The translations under genes and the position numbers were made by a program. The notes below the pieces were generated by a model. The model did not search any database. It saw only the letters and a list, made by a program, of their open reading frames with translations, and had not been told where the DNA came from. 40,827 nt of DNA from Pseudomonadota bacterium (GTDB taxonomy: Bacteria; Pseudomonadota; Alphaproteobacteria; Rhizobiales; Xanthobacteraceae), in assembly GCA_023449855.1 (NCBI GenBank), contig JAEXHR010000135.1, forward strand, positions 1-40,827, written 5' to 3'. Positions 31,851 to 40,770 of this stretch are shown here, one piece after another (positions within the stretch are counted from its first letter, which is position 1; each line of letters begins with the position of its first letter).

Positions 31851-33365
31851 TCAGCTCAGCACCCGCCAGCTGCGGCCGTCGCGGGTGAGGAGTTCATTGG
31901 CTTCCTCCGGCCCTTCGCTGCCGGCCTTGTAGATCTTGAGCCCGTCCTTGCCCGCATTCTTCCAGGCATCGAGGAAGGGCTGAACCGCCCGCCAGCCGGC
32001 CTCGACGCTGTCGGCGCGCTGGAACAGGATATTGTCGCCGATCATGCAGTCATAGATCAGCGTTTCATAGCCCGTGGCCGGCGAAGCGTTGAAGTAATCC
32101 TTGTAGCGGAACTTCATCTCGACGCCATCGATCTCGACCGAGGGGCCGGGCACCTTGGTGTTGAACTTCAGCGAGATGCCTTCGTTCGGCTCCACCGCGA
32201 TCACCAGGTAGTTCTCGGCAAGGCTCTCCATCGACATGTCACGGAACATGGCGAAGGGCGCCTGCTTGAACTTGATCGCCACCTCCGTGCGCTTGATGCC
32301 GAGCGCCTTGCCGGTGCGCAGATAGAATGGCACGCCGGCCCAGCGCCTGTTGTCGATCATCAGCTTCAGCGCGGGGTAGGTCTCGGTGGTCGACTCCGGC
32401 TTCACGTCGGGCGTCTTGAGGTAGTCGCCGATATCCGTATCGCCCACATGACCGGCGACATATTGTGCGCGCACGGAATTCTTCAGCGCCTCTTCCTCCG
32501 TCTGGGTGGTGACGGCGGCGAGCACCTCGGCCTTTTCCGAACGTACTGCATTGGCCTCGAAGCGTGACGGTGGCTCCATGGCGACCAGCGACAGCAGCTG
32601 GAACAGATGGTTCGGCACCATGTCGCGCAGCGCGCCGGTGGCGTCATAGAACGAGCCGCGATGACCGACGCCGATCTTCTCGTCCACGGTGATCTGCACG
32701 TGGTCGATATGATTGCGATTCCAGATCGGCTCGAACATGCCGTTGGCGAAACGCAGAACGAGAATGTTCTGCACCGTTTCCTTGCCGAGATAATGATCGA
32801 TCCGGTAGATCTGCTGCTCGTTCATGAGATCGAGCAGTTCCCTGTTCAGGGCCTTGGCCGACGCGAGGTCGGTGCCGAATGGCTTCTCGACCACCAGCCG
32901 GCGCCAGGAGCCGTTTTCCTTCAGCATGCCGGTGCGGCCGAGCTGGCGCGCGATCGGGGCGAAAGCGGTCGGCGGCGTGGCAAGATAGAAAAGGCGGTTG
33001 CCGCCGGTGCCGCGCGCTTCTTCGAGCTGGTCGAGCTGCTCCTTCATGCGGTCGAAGCTCTCCGGCTCGCTCGGATCGGCTTCGATGCAGGTGACGCAGT
33101 TCAGGAGCTTCTGCGCGATGGCATCGTCGACAGGCCGTGTCGCATATTGCTTGAGGCCCTTGAGCAAGTCCTCGCGCAAGGTCGCGCCGGTCATCCCCTT
33201 GCGGGCGATACCGACCACACAGAATTTTTCCGGCAGCAGATCGGAGGCCTGCAGGTTGTACAGCGCCGCAATCACGAGGCGATGGGCGAGGTCGCCGGTG
33301 ACGCCGAAAATGATGAAGGCGCAGGGATCGGGCTTTTTGGTCTTGTCGCTGGGTGTGGCAGTCAC
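31851..33365 (-). CDS. zwf: Glucose-6-phosphate dehydrogenase
   Basis: Oxidises glucose 6-phosphate to 6-phosphogluconolactone (EC 1.1.1.49). 504 residues starting at a GTG with a GGAG ribosome site. FGVTGDLAHR at 20-29 is the nucleotide-binding fingerprint and RIDHYLGKE at 188-196 is the active-site signature with the catalytic histidine. All family blocks are intact. Gnd ends 15 bases upstream and pgl starts 17 bases downstream, so it is central to the operon. Confidence 0.97.
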   Translation of the reverse strand: MTATPSDKTKKPDPCAFIIFGVTGDLAHRLVIAALYNLQASDLLPEKFCVVGIARKGMTGATLREDLLKGLKQYATRPVDDAIAQKLLNCVTCIEADPSEPESFDRMKEQLDQLEEARGTGGNRLFYLATPPTAFAPIARQLGRTGMLKENGSWRRLVVEKPFGTDLASAKALNRELLDLMNEQQIYRIDHYLGKETVQNILVLRFANGMFEPIWNRNHIDHVQITVDEKIGVGHRGSFYDATGALRDMVPNHLFQLLSLVAMEPPSRFEANAVRSEKAEVLAAVTTQTEEEALKNSVRAQYVAGHVGDTDIGDYLKTPDVKPESTTETYPALKLMIDNRRWAGVPFYLRTGKALGIKRTEVAIKFKQAPFAMFRDMSMESLAENYLVIAVEPNEGISLKFNTKVPGPSVEIDGVEMKFRYKDYFNASPATGYETLIYDCMIGDNILFQRADSVEAGWRAVQPFLDAWKNAGKDGLKIYKAGSEGPEEANELLTRDGRSWRVLS

Positions 33366-33380
33366 GGAATGCTCCGTCGT

Positions 33381-34400
33381 TTATTTCACGATGTCTGGCG
33401 CGTCCTGCCGCTTCGGATCCGGATGCTGATCGGGCTCTTTGTGGCCGCCGAAACCGGCGCGCATCGCGGATAGAATCTTTTCTGCAAATGTATGCTCCTG
33501 CCGCGAGCGGAAACGCGCGAACAGGGCTGCGGTCAGCACCTCGGCGGGCACCGCCTCGTCGATCGCTGCATTCACCGTCCAGCGGCCTTCGCCGGAGTCC
33601 TCGACGAAGCCGGAATATTCCTTCAGCTCGCCGCTCCTGGCCAATGCCGATGCCGTGAGGTCGAGCAGCCATGACGGAATGACGCTGCCGCGGCGCCAGA
33701 CTTCGGCGATGTCGGGCAGGTTGAAATCGAAGCGATGCGCTTCCGGCAGTGCCTCGATATTCGCGTTCTTGAGAATATCGAAGCCTTCGGCATAGGCCTG
33801 CATCAAGCCGTATTCGATGCCGTTATGAATCATCTTGACGAAATGGCCGGCGCCGACCGGCCCGGCATGGATGTAACCCTGCTCGATGCGCGGATCGCGG
33901 CCGTCGCGGCCGGGCGTGCGCGGAATGTCGCCGATGCCCGGCGCCAGGGTTGCGAAGATGGGATCGAGCCGATCGACCACTTCCTTCTCGCCGCCGATCA
34001 TCATGCAGTAGCCACGATCGATGCCCCAGACGCCGCCGGAGGTCCCGACATCGATATAAAACAGGCCCTGACGCTTCAGCGCCTGGCCGCGACGGACATC
34101 ATCCTGCCAGAAGGTGTTGCCGCCATCGATGATGGTGTCGCCGGGCTCCAGTAGTTTTGTCAGCTCGTCGATGGTCGTCTCGGTGATCTTGCCGGCCGGC
34201 AGCATCACCCAGACATGGCGCGGCTTGGCGATCTTCTTGACGAAGTCCTCCAGCGACGAGCCACCCACCGCGCCTTCGCCGGCGAGGCCGCTCACGGCCT
34301 TGGCATCCTTGTCATAGACCACCGCGGTGTGGCCGTTCTTCATCAGGCGGCGGACAATGTTTCCGCCCATTCGGCCGAGGCCGATCATGCCGAGCTGCAT
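33381..34400 (-). CDS. gnd: 6-phosphogluconate dehydrogenase, short NAD-type
   Basis: Oxidatively decarboxylates 6-phosphogluconate to ribulose 5-phosphate. 339 residues from ATG 34400, preceded by AGGA; a longer frame upstream is not family-like. The length is that of the short decarboxylating class, usually NAD-dependent, rather than the 470-residue NADP form. Signatures are MIGLGRMGGNI for the Rossmann fold, IDVGTSGGVWG and GAGHFVKMIHNGIEYGLMQAYAEG with the catalytic lysine. The last 20 or so residues (HKEPDQHPDPKRQDAPDIVK) look unconserved. Cofactor preference is inferred only from size class. Confidence 0.93.
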   Translation of the reverse strand: MQLGMIGLGRMGGNIVRRLMKNGHTAVVYDKDAKAVSGLAGEGAVGGSSLEDFVKKIAKPRHVWVMLPAGKITETTIDELTKLLEPGDTIIDGGNTFWQDDVRRGQALKRQGLFYIDVGTSGGVWGIDRGYCMMIGGEKEVVDRLDPIFATLAPGIGDIPRTPGRDGRDPRIEQGYIHAGPVGAGHFVKMIHNGIEYGLMQAYAEGFDILKNANIEALPEAHRFDFNLPDIAEVWRRGSVIPSWLLDLTASALARSGELKEYSGFVEDSGEGRWTVNAAIDEAVPAEVLTAALFARFRSRQEHTFAEKILSAMRAGFGGHKEPDQHPDPKRQDAPDIVK

Positions 34401-34425
34401 TGGTGACGTCCTTGTCTGTGATTGC

Positions 34426-34455
34426 ACATGGCCCGGAGCAATGTCCGGGCCATGT
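34426..34455. other. Perfect intercistronic hairpin between tal/pgi and gnd
   Basis: An 11-base perfect stem ACATGGCCCGG / CCGGGCCATGT with an 8-base loop lies in the 63-base gap between the tal/pgi stop and the gnd start. There is no T-run, so it is more likely an mRNA processing or stabilising structure, or a partial attenuator, than a full terminator. Confidence 0.55.
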
Positions 34456-34463
34456 GGGGTCGT

Positions 34464-37316
34464 TCAATTCAGTGCGGCGGCGATGGCCTTGTCGAGCAGC
34501 GCGAGCCCGGCTTTCAGATCGCCTTTCAGATGCACGCGCAACGCGCGGCGGCTGCGATCGGTCAGCACCTCGAAATCGCCGCGCGCCTGCGCGGCCTTGA
34601 TCACGCCGAACGAGGCGCGATAGTCGGGGATCGCGAGATCCTTCGCATCATCTGCTGTGATCTGCAGGAACACGCCGGAGTCCGGTCCGCCCTTGTAGGC
34701 CTGTCCAGTCGAATGCAGGAAGCGCGGGCCGAATTCCGCGCAGGTCGCCACCTTCTTCTTGTCGCGCACCGCCATTCGCATCGCCTGCAACGCATCGATA
34801 TGCGCGGCATCGCGTTCGACATAAGCGAGCAGGGCAACATAGTCGCCGGGCGTGACGCGGCGGAAATGCGCCTTCAGCCACGAGGTCAGATCGCCATTGG
34901 CGCCGGCCTTCTTCAGCAGTTCGGCATTGCTGGCGTCGGTGTAGAGATCGGCTTCGCCTGACGACGCCACCGGCGTCTCCGGCGGCAGCGCGCCGGTCTT
35001 CTCGAAGGCCGATGTCAGCTCGCGCGTCTTGATCTTGGCGTCTTCGACATCCGGCTGATTGAACGGATTGATGCCGAGCACGCTGCCGGCCACGGCCGTC
35101 GCGATCTCGAAGCGGAAGAATTCCTGGCCGAGATGGTCGATGGAGGGCAGGGTGATGCGCGTCACCGGATGGCCGGCCTTTTCCAGCGCGGCAAGCTTGT
35201 CGTCATGCGCCTTGTCGTTTTCGCCGTCGGTGCGCAGGTCGATGAAGAAGCGATCGTCGCCATAGACGGCAGGATCGCCCAGTGTTTCGCCATCGATCGG
35301 GATCAGGCCCTTGCCATCCTTGCCGGTGGACTCGGCGATGAGCTGTTCGGCCCATGCGCCGAAATCGGCGATCTTCTTCGAGGAGAGAATGGTGACCTTG
35401 TCGCGCCCGTCGATGCCGGCATGGCCCATCGCAAGGCCGAGCTGAACGCCGGGATTCTCCGACGGCGGCACGTCCGGCCCGCAGGAGCGGACCATCGACA
35501 GCGTATGCTCCAGCAGCTTCGACAGATCGAGGCCTGCAGCAGCCGCCGGCACCAGGCCGAAGGGCGACAGCACCGAATAGCGTCCGCCGATCGCGGGATC
35601 GCCGAAGAAGATGCGCGCGAATTTCTGCTCCTTGGCGACCTTCTCCAGCGACGAGCCGGGATCGGTGACTGCGACGAAATGCGCGCCGGCCTTGTCAGCG
35701 CCGACAGCTTTGCTGACCTCGCCGAAGAAGAAGTTCTTCATCACATTCGGCTCGGTCGTGCCGCCGGACTTGCTGGACACGATGAACAACGTCTTCGCGA
35801 TATTGACCGTCTTCGCCATGGTCGCGACCTGCGCGGGATCGGTGGAGTCCAGCACATGCAGTTTCGGGAAGCCCGCGACATGCGGGAAGGTCACGGCCAG
35901 CACTTCCGGGCCGAGGCTCGATCCGCCCATGCCGAGCACGACGGCGTCGGTGAAGCCCTGGTCCTTCACCCATTTGGCGAAGTCGTTGTAGTCGGCGAGC
36001 TTGGCCTTTTCGGCGAAGGCGACATTCAGCCAGCCGAGCCACTTGGCCTCGTCTGCATCGGTCCAGACCGACGCATCCTTGTGCCAGAGCTGGCGGATCT
36101 TGGCGGAGAAGCGCCACTCCTCGGTGGATTTCTCGACCGTCTTCTTCAAGACATCGCCCAAGGCCAGCGCCTGCGTGCCGACGGCCTTGCCGAGCGATGT
36201 CGCGCGCTTGTGCGCCACGGCGCCATACAGCTTGTCGGCGGCATCGGCGAACAGCTTGACGCCGTCGATCACCAGTTCGGCGGTGATCTTGTCGAGCGAG
36301 ATCCCGGTCTTGGCGAAATCCGCCAGCACCTGCTTCGCGTCGTCGATGTTCTCTTCGAGGCTGTCGCGCACCTCGCCATGATCGCGGAAAGCGTCGAGCG
36401 TTGCCGGCGGAACGGTGTTCACCGTGTCCTTGCCGATCAACTCTTCCACATACATGGTATCGCGATAATCCTTGCTCTTCACGCCGGTGGAGGCCCAGAG
36501 CAGCCGCTGCGGCTTCGCACCTTTGGCCTTGAGCTTGTCCCAACGCGCGCCGACGAACAGCTTCAGATATTCCTGATAGGCCAGTTTGGCATTGGCGATT
36601 GCCACCTTGCCCTTCAGCGCCTTCAGGCGTGCCTTTTCGGCGGGGTCGTTGGCCTGCGCGATCTTGTCGTCGAGCTGCTTGTCCGCCTGCGCATCGATGC
36701 GGCTGACGAAGAACGACGCCACGCTGGCGATACTTGATGGATCGCCGCCACCGGCGACGAACTTTTCCAGCCCGCGCAGATAGGCCTCGGCGACCTCCAC
36801 ATAGACCTTCTGCGCGAACAGCAGCGTGATGTTGACGCTGATGCCTTCGCCGATCAGGTGCTCGATGGCCGGCAGGCCTTCCGGCGTCGCCGGCACCTTG
36901 ATCATCAGGTTAGGGCGCTTGACGCTCTTCCAGAGTCGTTCTGCCTCGGTGATCGTGCCCTTGGTGTCGTTGGCGAGATAGGGCGACACTTCGAGGCTGA
37001 CGAAGCCGTCATGGCCATGGGTGGCATCGAATACCGGTTTCAGCACGTCGGCCGCGCTCTGGATGTCCTCGACGGCGATATGCTCGAACAGGTCGGCCGG
37101 CGATTTGTCGCCCGATTTCAGCGCGGCCGCGATCGGCGCGTCATATTCGTCGGAAGAGCCGATCGCCTTCTCGAAAATCGCCGGATTCGACGTCACGCCC
37201 TTCACGGCATCGGTGTCGATCAGCTTTTTCAGATCGCCCTTGGCGACAAAACCGCGGGCGAGAAAGTCGAGCCATACAGCCTGACCATGGGATTCGAGTG
37301 CTTTGACGGGATTCAT
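34464..37316 (-). CDS. Bifunctional transaldolase/glucose-6-phosphate isomerase
   Basis: A 950-residue fusion joining transaldolase (about 1-370) to glucose-6-phosphate isomerase (about 390-950). The start is ATG 37316 (MNPVKALESHGQAVWLDFL) after GAAGAG; 21 residues of the longer frame are excluded. Transaldolase features are GVTSNPAIFEKAI at 40-52 and PNLMIKVPATPEG with the Schiff-base Lys140. Isomerase features are VVLGMGGSSLGPEV, FIVSSKSGGTTEPN and the C-terminal RALRVHLKGDLKAGL. The fusion occurs in some alphaproteobacteria and joins fructose 6-phosphate producing and consuming steps. It is the first gene of the pentose-phosphate operon. The 171-base region upstream carries a candidate stress promoter. 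Confidence 0.95.
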   Translation of the reverse strand: MNPVKALESHGQAVWLDFLARGFVAKGDLKKLIDTDAVKGVTSNPAIFEKAIGSSDEYDAPIAAALKSGDKSPADLFEHIAVEDIQSAADVLKPVFDATHGHDGFVSLEVSPYLANDTKGTITEAERLWKSVKRPNLMIKVPATPEGLPAIEHLIGEGISVNITLLFAQKVYVEVAEAYLRGLEKFVAGGGDPSSIASVASFFVSRIDAQADKQLDDKIAQANDPAEKARLKALKGKVAIANAKLAYQEYLKLFVGARWDKLKAKGAKPQRLLWASTGVKSKDYRDTMYVEELIGKDTVNTVPPATLDAFRDHGEVRDSLEENIDDAKQVLADFAKTGISLDKITAELVIDGVKLFADAADKLYGAVAHKRATSLGKAVGTQALALGDVLKKTVEKSTEEWRFSAKIRQLWHKDASVWTDADEAKWLGWLNVAFAEKAKLADYNDFAKWVKDQGFTDAVVLGMGGSSLGPEVLAVTFPHVAGFPKLHVLDSTDPAQVATMAKTVNIAKTLFIVSSKSGGTTEPNVMKNFFFGEVSKAVGADKAGAHFVAVTDPGSSLEKVAKEQKFARIFFGDPAIGGRYSVLSPFGLVPAAAAGLDLSKLLEHTLSMVRSCGPDVPPSENPGVQLGLAMGHAGIDGRDKVTILSSKKIADFGAWAEQLIAESTGKDGKGLIPIDGETLGDPAVYGDDRFFIDLRTDGENDKAHDDKLAALEKAGHPVTRITLPSIDHLGQEFFRFEIATAVAGSVLGINPFNQPDVEDAKIKTRELTSAFEKTGALPPETPVASSGEADLYTDASNAELLKKAGANGDLTSWLKAHFRRVTPGDYVALLAYVERDAAHIDALQAMRMAVRDKKKVATCAEFGPRFLHSTGQAYKGGPDSGVFLQITADDAKDLAIPDYRASFGVIKAAQARGDFEVLTDRSRRALRVHLKGDLKAGLALLDKAIAAALN

Positions 37317-37396
37317 GATGCTCTTCGGTTCAAATGTGTCAAAGGCCACGCGCGCAGCCGCTGCGCAGGCGAGTTCCAATGATCACCCCAAAGCCC

Positions 37397-37421
37397 TACG
37401 CATGGCAAGGCGAACGGTTCC
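37397..37421 (-). promoter_or_regulatory. Candidate EcfG-like promoter for the tal/pgi operon
   Basis: GGAAC (37421-37417), a 16-base spacer and CGTA (37400-37397) on the minus strand: a full -35 and three of four -10 bases. The transcript would start near 37390, about 75 bases before the chosen ATG. One mismatch in a four-base element makes this tentative. Confidence 0.4.
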
Positions 37422-37487
37422 ATTTTGGCGTGATCGCAATGTCGTGTGCGCGCAGGATGACGATTGTGTAAATTTTGGGCGACGGCT

Positions 37488-38156
37488 TTACAGGTCTGCC
37501 TTGGCCAGATCCCACATCAGCCGATAGCTGCCGCTGGAAATCAGCGATGCCCCTGCGGCGCTCGTCGCCGCATCGAAACGGCCGGCCATGGTCGCCGTCA
37601 CGGCTTCCGGATCGGTGCCGTCGATCAGCACATACCAGTCGCGCGCGGCCGGATTGGGGGCAGCGGGATCGTCGGTCAGCGGCTTCGACAACCGGGGATC
37701 GCTCTCCATCAGATGCATCGAAATGATGCCATCGATTATGCCGGGATCGAGCCGGGCCCGCAGCGCCTCGCGCAGCGCACTTGCGTCGCCCTCCGGTGGC
37801 CGGATGCGCACCAGGCCGAGAGCGGCGCCGCGCCCCTGGCCACGGCTCACCGTGATCCGCGCCACCGAACGCAGCATGTTCTTGAAGCGGCCGATATTGG
37901 CGAGCGACCAGGCCGTCTGGTTGGCCAGCGCCTTGCGATAGGCGTCGCTGTCCAGCACATCGAAACTCGCGGTTGAATACAGGCCGAGATATTTTGGCGC
38001 GGCATTCACTGCGACATAGCGGCGGGCTTCCAGAAAACCCTCGATGGCGACACGCTCGGCAAGATGTTCGCGGTCGTACCACTGGTTGAATTCCTGCTCA
38101 TGCGCCGGGCCGATATCCATCGACGTCATCAGCATTCCGGTTCCGGCCATGGGCAT
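37488..38156 (-). CDS. Dimeric alpha/beta-barrel (EthD-like) protein, function unknown
   Basis: A 222-residue protein with an AAGGA ribosome site seven bases before the ATG. It appears to hold two tandem ferredoxin-like halves. The first has GPAHEQEFNQWYDREHLAERVAIEGFLEARRYVA (about 16-49), a pattern typical of EthD-like dimeric alpha/beta barrels. The second, from about 110, has LGLVRIRPPEGDASALREALRA and ends in AAGASLISSGSYRLMWDLAKADL. Members of the superfamily include monooxygenases, dehydratases and heme proteins, but most such paralogues are uncharacterised. I cannot assign an activity. It lies behind pip on the same strand, separated by a palindromic repeat. Confidence 0.7.
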   Translation of the reverse strand: MPMAGTGMLMTSMDIGPAHEQEFNQWYDREHLAERVAIEGFLEARRYVAVNAAPKYLGLYSTASFDVLDSDAYRKALANQTAWSLANIGRFKNMLRSVARITVSRGQGRGAALGLVRIRPPEGDASALREALRARLDPGIIDGIISMHLMESDPRLSKPLTDDPAAPNPAARDWYVLIDGTDPEAVTATMAGRFDAATSAAGASLISSGSYRLMWDLAKADL

Positions 38157-38170
38157 AGGACGTTCCTTCC

Positions 38171-38256
38171 GTAGGGCGGATTAGCCGAAGGCGTAATCCG
38201 CCGTTCTTCGTCACACTTAATCGGCCGGCGGATTACGCTGCGCTAATCCGCCCTAC
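38171..38256. repeat. Palindromic intergenic repeat, copy 2
   Basis: 86 bases with a perfect 15-base outer inverted repeat (GTAGGGCGGATTAGC at 38171-38185, GCTAATCCGCCCTAC at 38242-38256) and a perfect 13-base inner repeat (GCGTAATCCGCCG / CGGCGGATTACGC). It is related to copy 1 at 11481-11553. It supplies the TAG stop codon and the last codons (RRAD) of pip. Confidence 0.9.
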
Positions 38257-39223
38257 GCTTCGTCGCCACATCCGCGATCGCTCTCATCACCGCATCCCGC
38301 ACGCCGGGATCATACAGGCTGTGCCCCGCACCTTCGACGATCCGCACCTCCGCATCGGTCCAGCGCGCCGCGAGCGCATGCGAATTGCCGGGCGGACAGA
38401 GCAGATCGTAGCGGCCCTGTACGATGACGCCGGGAATGCCCTTGAGCTTGCCGGCATCTTCCATCAACTGCCGCGGCCGCATGAACGCATCATGCGCGAA
38501 GTAATGCGCTTCCATGGCTGGTGTCGCCGGCATCGATCCGGTGCTGCTGGACAGAGCTTCGCGATCGAGCCGCGTGCGCTTCGGCGCGACTTCCGAAAGG
38601 ATCGACTCGGTGCCGCCCCAGGCGCGGATCGCGGGGATATGCACGGCCGGATCGGCATCGAGAATGCGGCGATAGAAATTCGGCAGCGGCTCGGCGCGCT
38701 CGGCTTCCGGCAGCACGCTCAGATAATCCTCATGCAATCCGGGATAGTGCCGCGGCAGGATCACGTTGAAGACGTCGTGCAATTCTTCCCGCGTGCCGAA
38801 AAAGGTCGCGCGCAGCACGATGCCGGACACGCGCTCCGGATGCGCCTGCGCATAGGCCAGCGCTAGCGTCGCGCCCCAGGAGCCGCCGATCACCAGCCAT
38901 TTCTCGAAGCCGAACTTGCGGCGGATCGTCTCCATATCCGCGATCAGATGCGGCAGGGTGTTATGCTCGCGAAACCCCTTCGGCCTGCTGCGCCCGGCGC
39001 CGCGCTGGTCGAACAGCACGGCGTGAAAACGCTGCGGGTCGAACAGACGGCGATGATCGGGCTGGCAGCCCGAGCCCGGCCCGCCATGCAGATAGACCGC
39101 CGGGATGCCGTCGGTGCAGCCGACGCTTTCCACATAGATCGTGTGGCCATCGCCGACATCGAGATGCTCTGACGTCAACGGCGTGAACGCGTCGGCGGCA
39201 ACGGGGGCAGGGGCGTCAACCAT
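38243..39223 (-). CDS. pip: Proline iminopeptidase
   Basis: A 326-residue alpha/beta hydrolase of peptidase family S33 that releases N-terminal proline from peptides. The start used here (MVDAPAPVAADAFTPL) overlaps the end of pqqE by 8 bases; the longer upstream frame is a shadow of pqqE. Signatures are YLHGGPGSGC at 44-53 with the oxyanion loop, FDQRGAGRSRP, GGSWGATLALAYAQAHPERV with nucleophile Ser115, the acid in VQGRYDLLCPP and the histidine in VEGAGHSLYDPG. The C-terminus is encoded by a palindromic repeat. Coupling to pqqE suggests shared expression; a role in PQQ peptide processing is conceivable but unsupported. Confidence 0.92.
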   Translation of the reverse strand: MVDAPAPVAADAFTPLTSEHLDVGDGHTIYVESVGCTDGIPAVYLHGGPGSGCQPDHRRLFDPQRFHAVLFDQRGAGRSRPKGFREHNTLPHLIADMETIRRKFGFEKWLVIGGSWGATLALAYAQAHPERVSGIVLRATFFGTREELHDVFNVILPRHYPGLHEDYLSVLPEAERAEPLPNFYRRILDADPAVHIPAIRAWGGTESILSEVAPKRTRLDREALSSSTGSMPATPAMEAHYFAHDAFMRPRQLMEDAGKLKGIPGVIVQGRYDLLCPPGNSHALAARWTDAEVRIVEGAGHSLYDPGVRDAVMRAIADVATKRRAD

Positions 39224-40412
39224 ATGGTTCGTCGGCTTCCAGCGTGCCGCCCTTGAAGTTGCGATAGAGGAAGCGATCGGCGCCTTCACTGGATTCCGTC
39301 TCTGCCAGCTTGAAGATCTCCTCGTGCCGCGGTGAGAAAGTGCAGGCCGGATCGGTATTGCCGGCATCGCCGGTCAGCGCAAAGGCCTGGCAGCGGCAGC
39401 CGCCGAAATCCACTTCCTTGAACTCGCAGCTTTGGCACGGCTCGGGCATCCACGCGGTGCCGCGATAGCGGTTGAAGGCTTCGGAATTCTGCCAGATCCA
39501 GGCAATGGAGTGATTGCTGCGCACACTTTCGAAATCGAGCCCGGTGATGGTCTCCGCGGCGTGGCAGGGCAGCACCTTGCCGGCGGGCGAGATGTTGAAG
39601 AATTGCCGCCCCCAGCCGCCCATGCATTTCTTCGGCCGCAGCGCGTAATAGTCCGGCACCACATAGTCGATATCGAGAATGCCCTTGAGGCGGATGCGCG
39701 CCTCGTCGACGATGCGGCTGGTGTCGTCGATCTGCGCGATGGTCGGCATCAGCGCGGCGCGGTTCTTCAGCGCCCAGCCGTAATACTGCACATTTGCCAC
39801 TTCCAGCCGGTCGGCATCGAGATCGACGGCCATCTCGATGATGTCGCCGAGCTGATGCATGTTCTGCCGGTGCATCACCGCATTCACGGTCAGCGGCAGA
39901 TCCAGTTCGCGCGTCCATCGCGCCACCTCGATCTTCTTCGCATGTCCGCCGCGATAGCCGCCGACGCGATCGGCGACGACGGGCTCATTGCCCTGGAAGC
40001 TGATCTGCACATGGCACAGCCCGGCATCGGCCAGCGCTTCGAGCTTTTCGCGCGTCAGCAGAACGGCCGAAGTGATCAGGTTGGAATACAGCCCGACATC
40101 GGTGGCGTGCTGCACCAGCTCGACGATGTCCTTGCGCGCCGTCGGCTCGCCGCCGGAGAAGTGAATCTGCAGCACGCCGATCTCGGCGAGCTCGCTCAGC
40201 ACCTTCTTCCATTCGTCGGTGGTGAGCTCGCTATTGGCGCGGTCGAGTTCGACGGGGTTCGAGCAATACGGGCATTGCAGCGGGCAGCGATGCGTTAGCT
40301 CGGCCAGCACGGCCAGCGGGATGCCAAAGGTCTCCGCGGTCGAACGCGTGCGCTCGAGAACGGCAAGGCTGTCATTGGCGACGGGCGACGCATCGGTGAG
40401 CGTGGGGCTCAT
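39216..40412 (-). CDS. pqqE: PQQ biosynthesis radical SAM enzyme PqqE
   Basis: PqqE forms the carbon-carbon bond between the glutamate and tyrosine of the precursor peptide PqqA, the first step to pyrroloquinoline quinone. 398 residues, starting at an ATG that overlaps the pqqD stop by four bases. The radical-SAM cluster motif is HRCPLQCPYC with Cys43, Cys47 and Cys50. HFSGGEP follows. The C-terminal SPASM region has CMGGWGRQFFNISPAGKVLPC and then CQSCEFKEVDFGGCRCQAFA with TDPAC. All are intact. The extra upstream frame reads through pqqD out of register and is not real. Confidence 0.97.
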   Translation of the reverse strand: MSPTLTDASPVANDSLAVLERTRSTAETFGIPLAVLAELTHRCPLQCPYCSNPVELDRANSELTTDEWKKVLSELAEIGVLQIHFSGGEPTARKDIVELVQHATDVGLYSNLITSAVLLTREKLEALADAGLCHVQISFQGNEPVVADRVGGYRGGHAKKIEVARWTRELDLPLTVNAVMHRQNMHQLGDIIEMAVDLDADRLEVANVQYYGWALKNRAALMPTIAQIDDTSRIVDEARIRLKGILDIDYVVPDYYALRPKKCMGGWGRQFFNISPAGKVLPCHAAETITGLDFESVRSNHSIAWIWQNSEAFNRYRGTAWMPEPCQSCEFKEVDFGGCRCQAFALTGDAGNTDPACTFSPRHEEIFKLAETESSEGADRFLYRNFKGGTLEADEPYG

Positions 40413-40729
40413 GCCGTCTTCTCCCGCGGTTGCGTGAGAAAGCCCTTGTCGGCGAGGTCCTGCAGCATGGCGATGACATCGGTGCCGATGTCGTCGCGCG
40501 GCGCGTTGTATTTGGCGGCGAGCAGATCGACGATATCGGCGACGCTGCGCTGCCCGTCGCAGAGTTGCAGGATCTCCACCGCAATCTCGTCCGGCGCCAG
40601 CACGCGCTCCGGCGCGAGGATCACCCAGACCTGACGCGTCTCGTCGAATTTCAGCCGGGCGTGGCGCGGCAAGATCGGCTTGCTTGCCTCGCTGACAGTG
40701 ATTCTGCGGTTGCTGCGCACGTCCGACAT
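40409..40729 (-). CDS. pqqD: PQQ peptide chaperone PqqD
   Basis: PqqD is a RiPP-recognition-element protein that binds PqqA and presents it to PqqE. 106 residues from the ATG at 40729, which has a GAAGG ribosome site five bases away; a TTG at 40741 is the alternative start. The winged-helix pattern runs PILPRHARLKFDETRQVWVILAPERVL, then ILQLCDGQRSVADIVDLLAAKY, then MLQDLADKGFL. Upstream is a palindromic repeat rather than pqqC, so pqqABC must lie beyond the window or elsewhere. Confidence 0.95.
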   Translation of the reverse strand: MSDVRSNRRITVSEASKPILPRHARLKFDETRQVWVILAPERVLAPDEIAVEILQLCDGQRSVADIVDLLAAKYNAPRDDIGTDVIAMLQDLADKGFLTQPREKTA

Positions 40730-40770
40730 GGAGGCCTTCAAATCGCGTTCGACCGAGCATCGAATAGGCC

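Noticed and set aside
35133..36737. 534-residue open frame opposite tal/pgi
   Set aside because: Antisense to the conserved fusion protein; composition typical of a reversed GC-rich gene.
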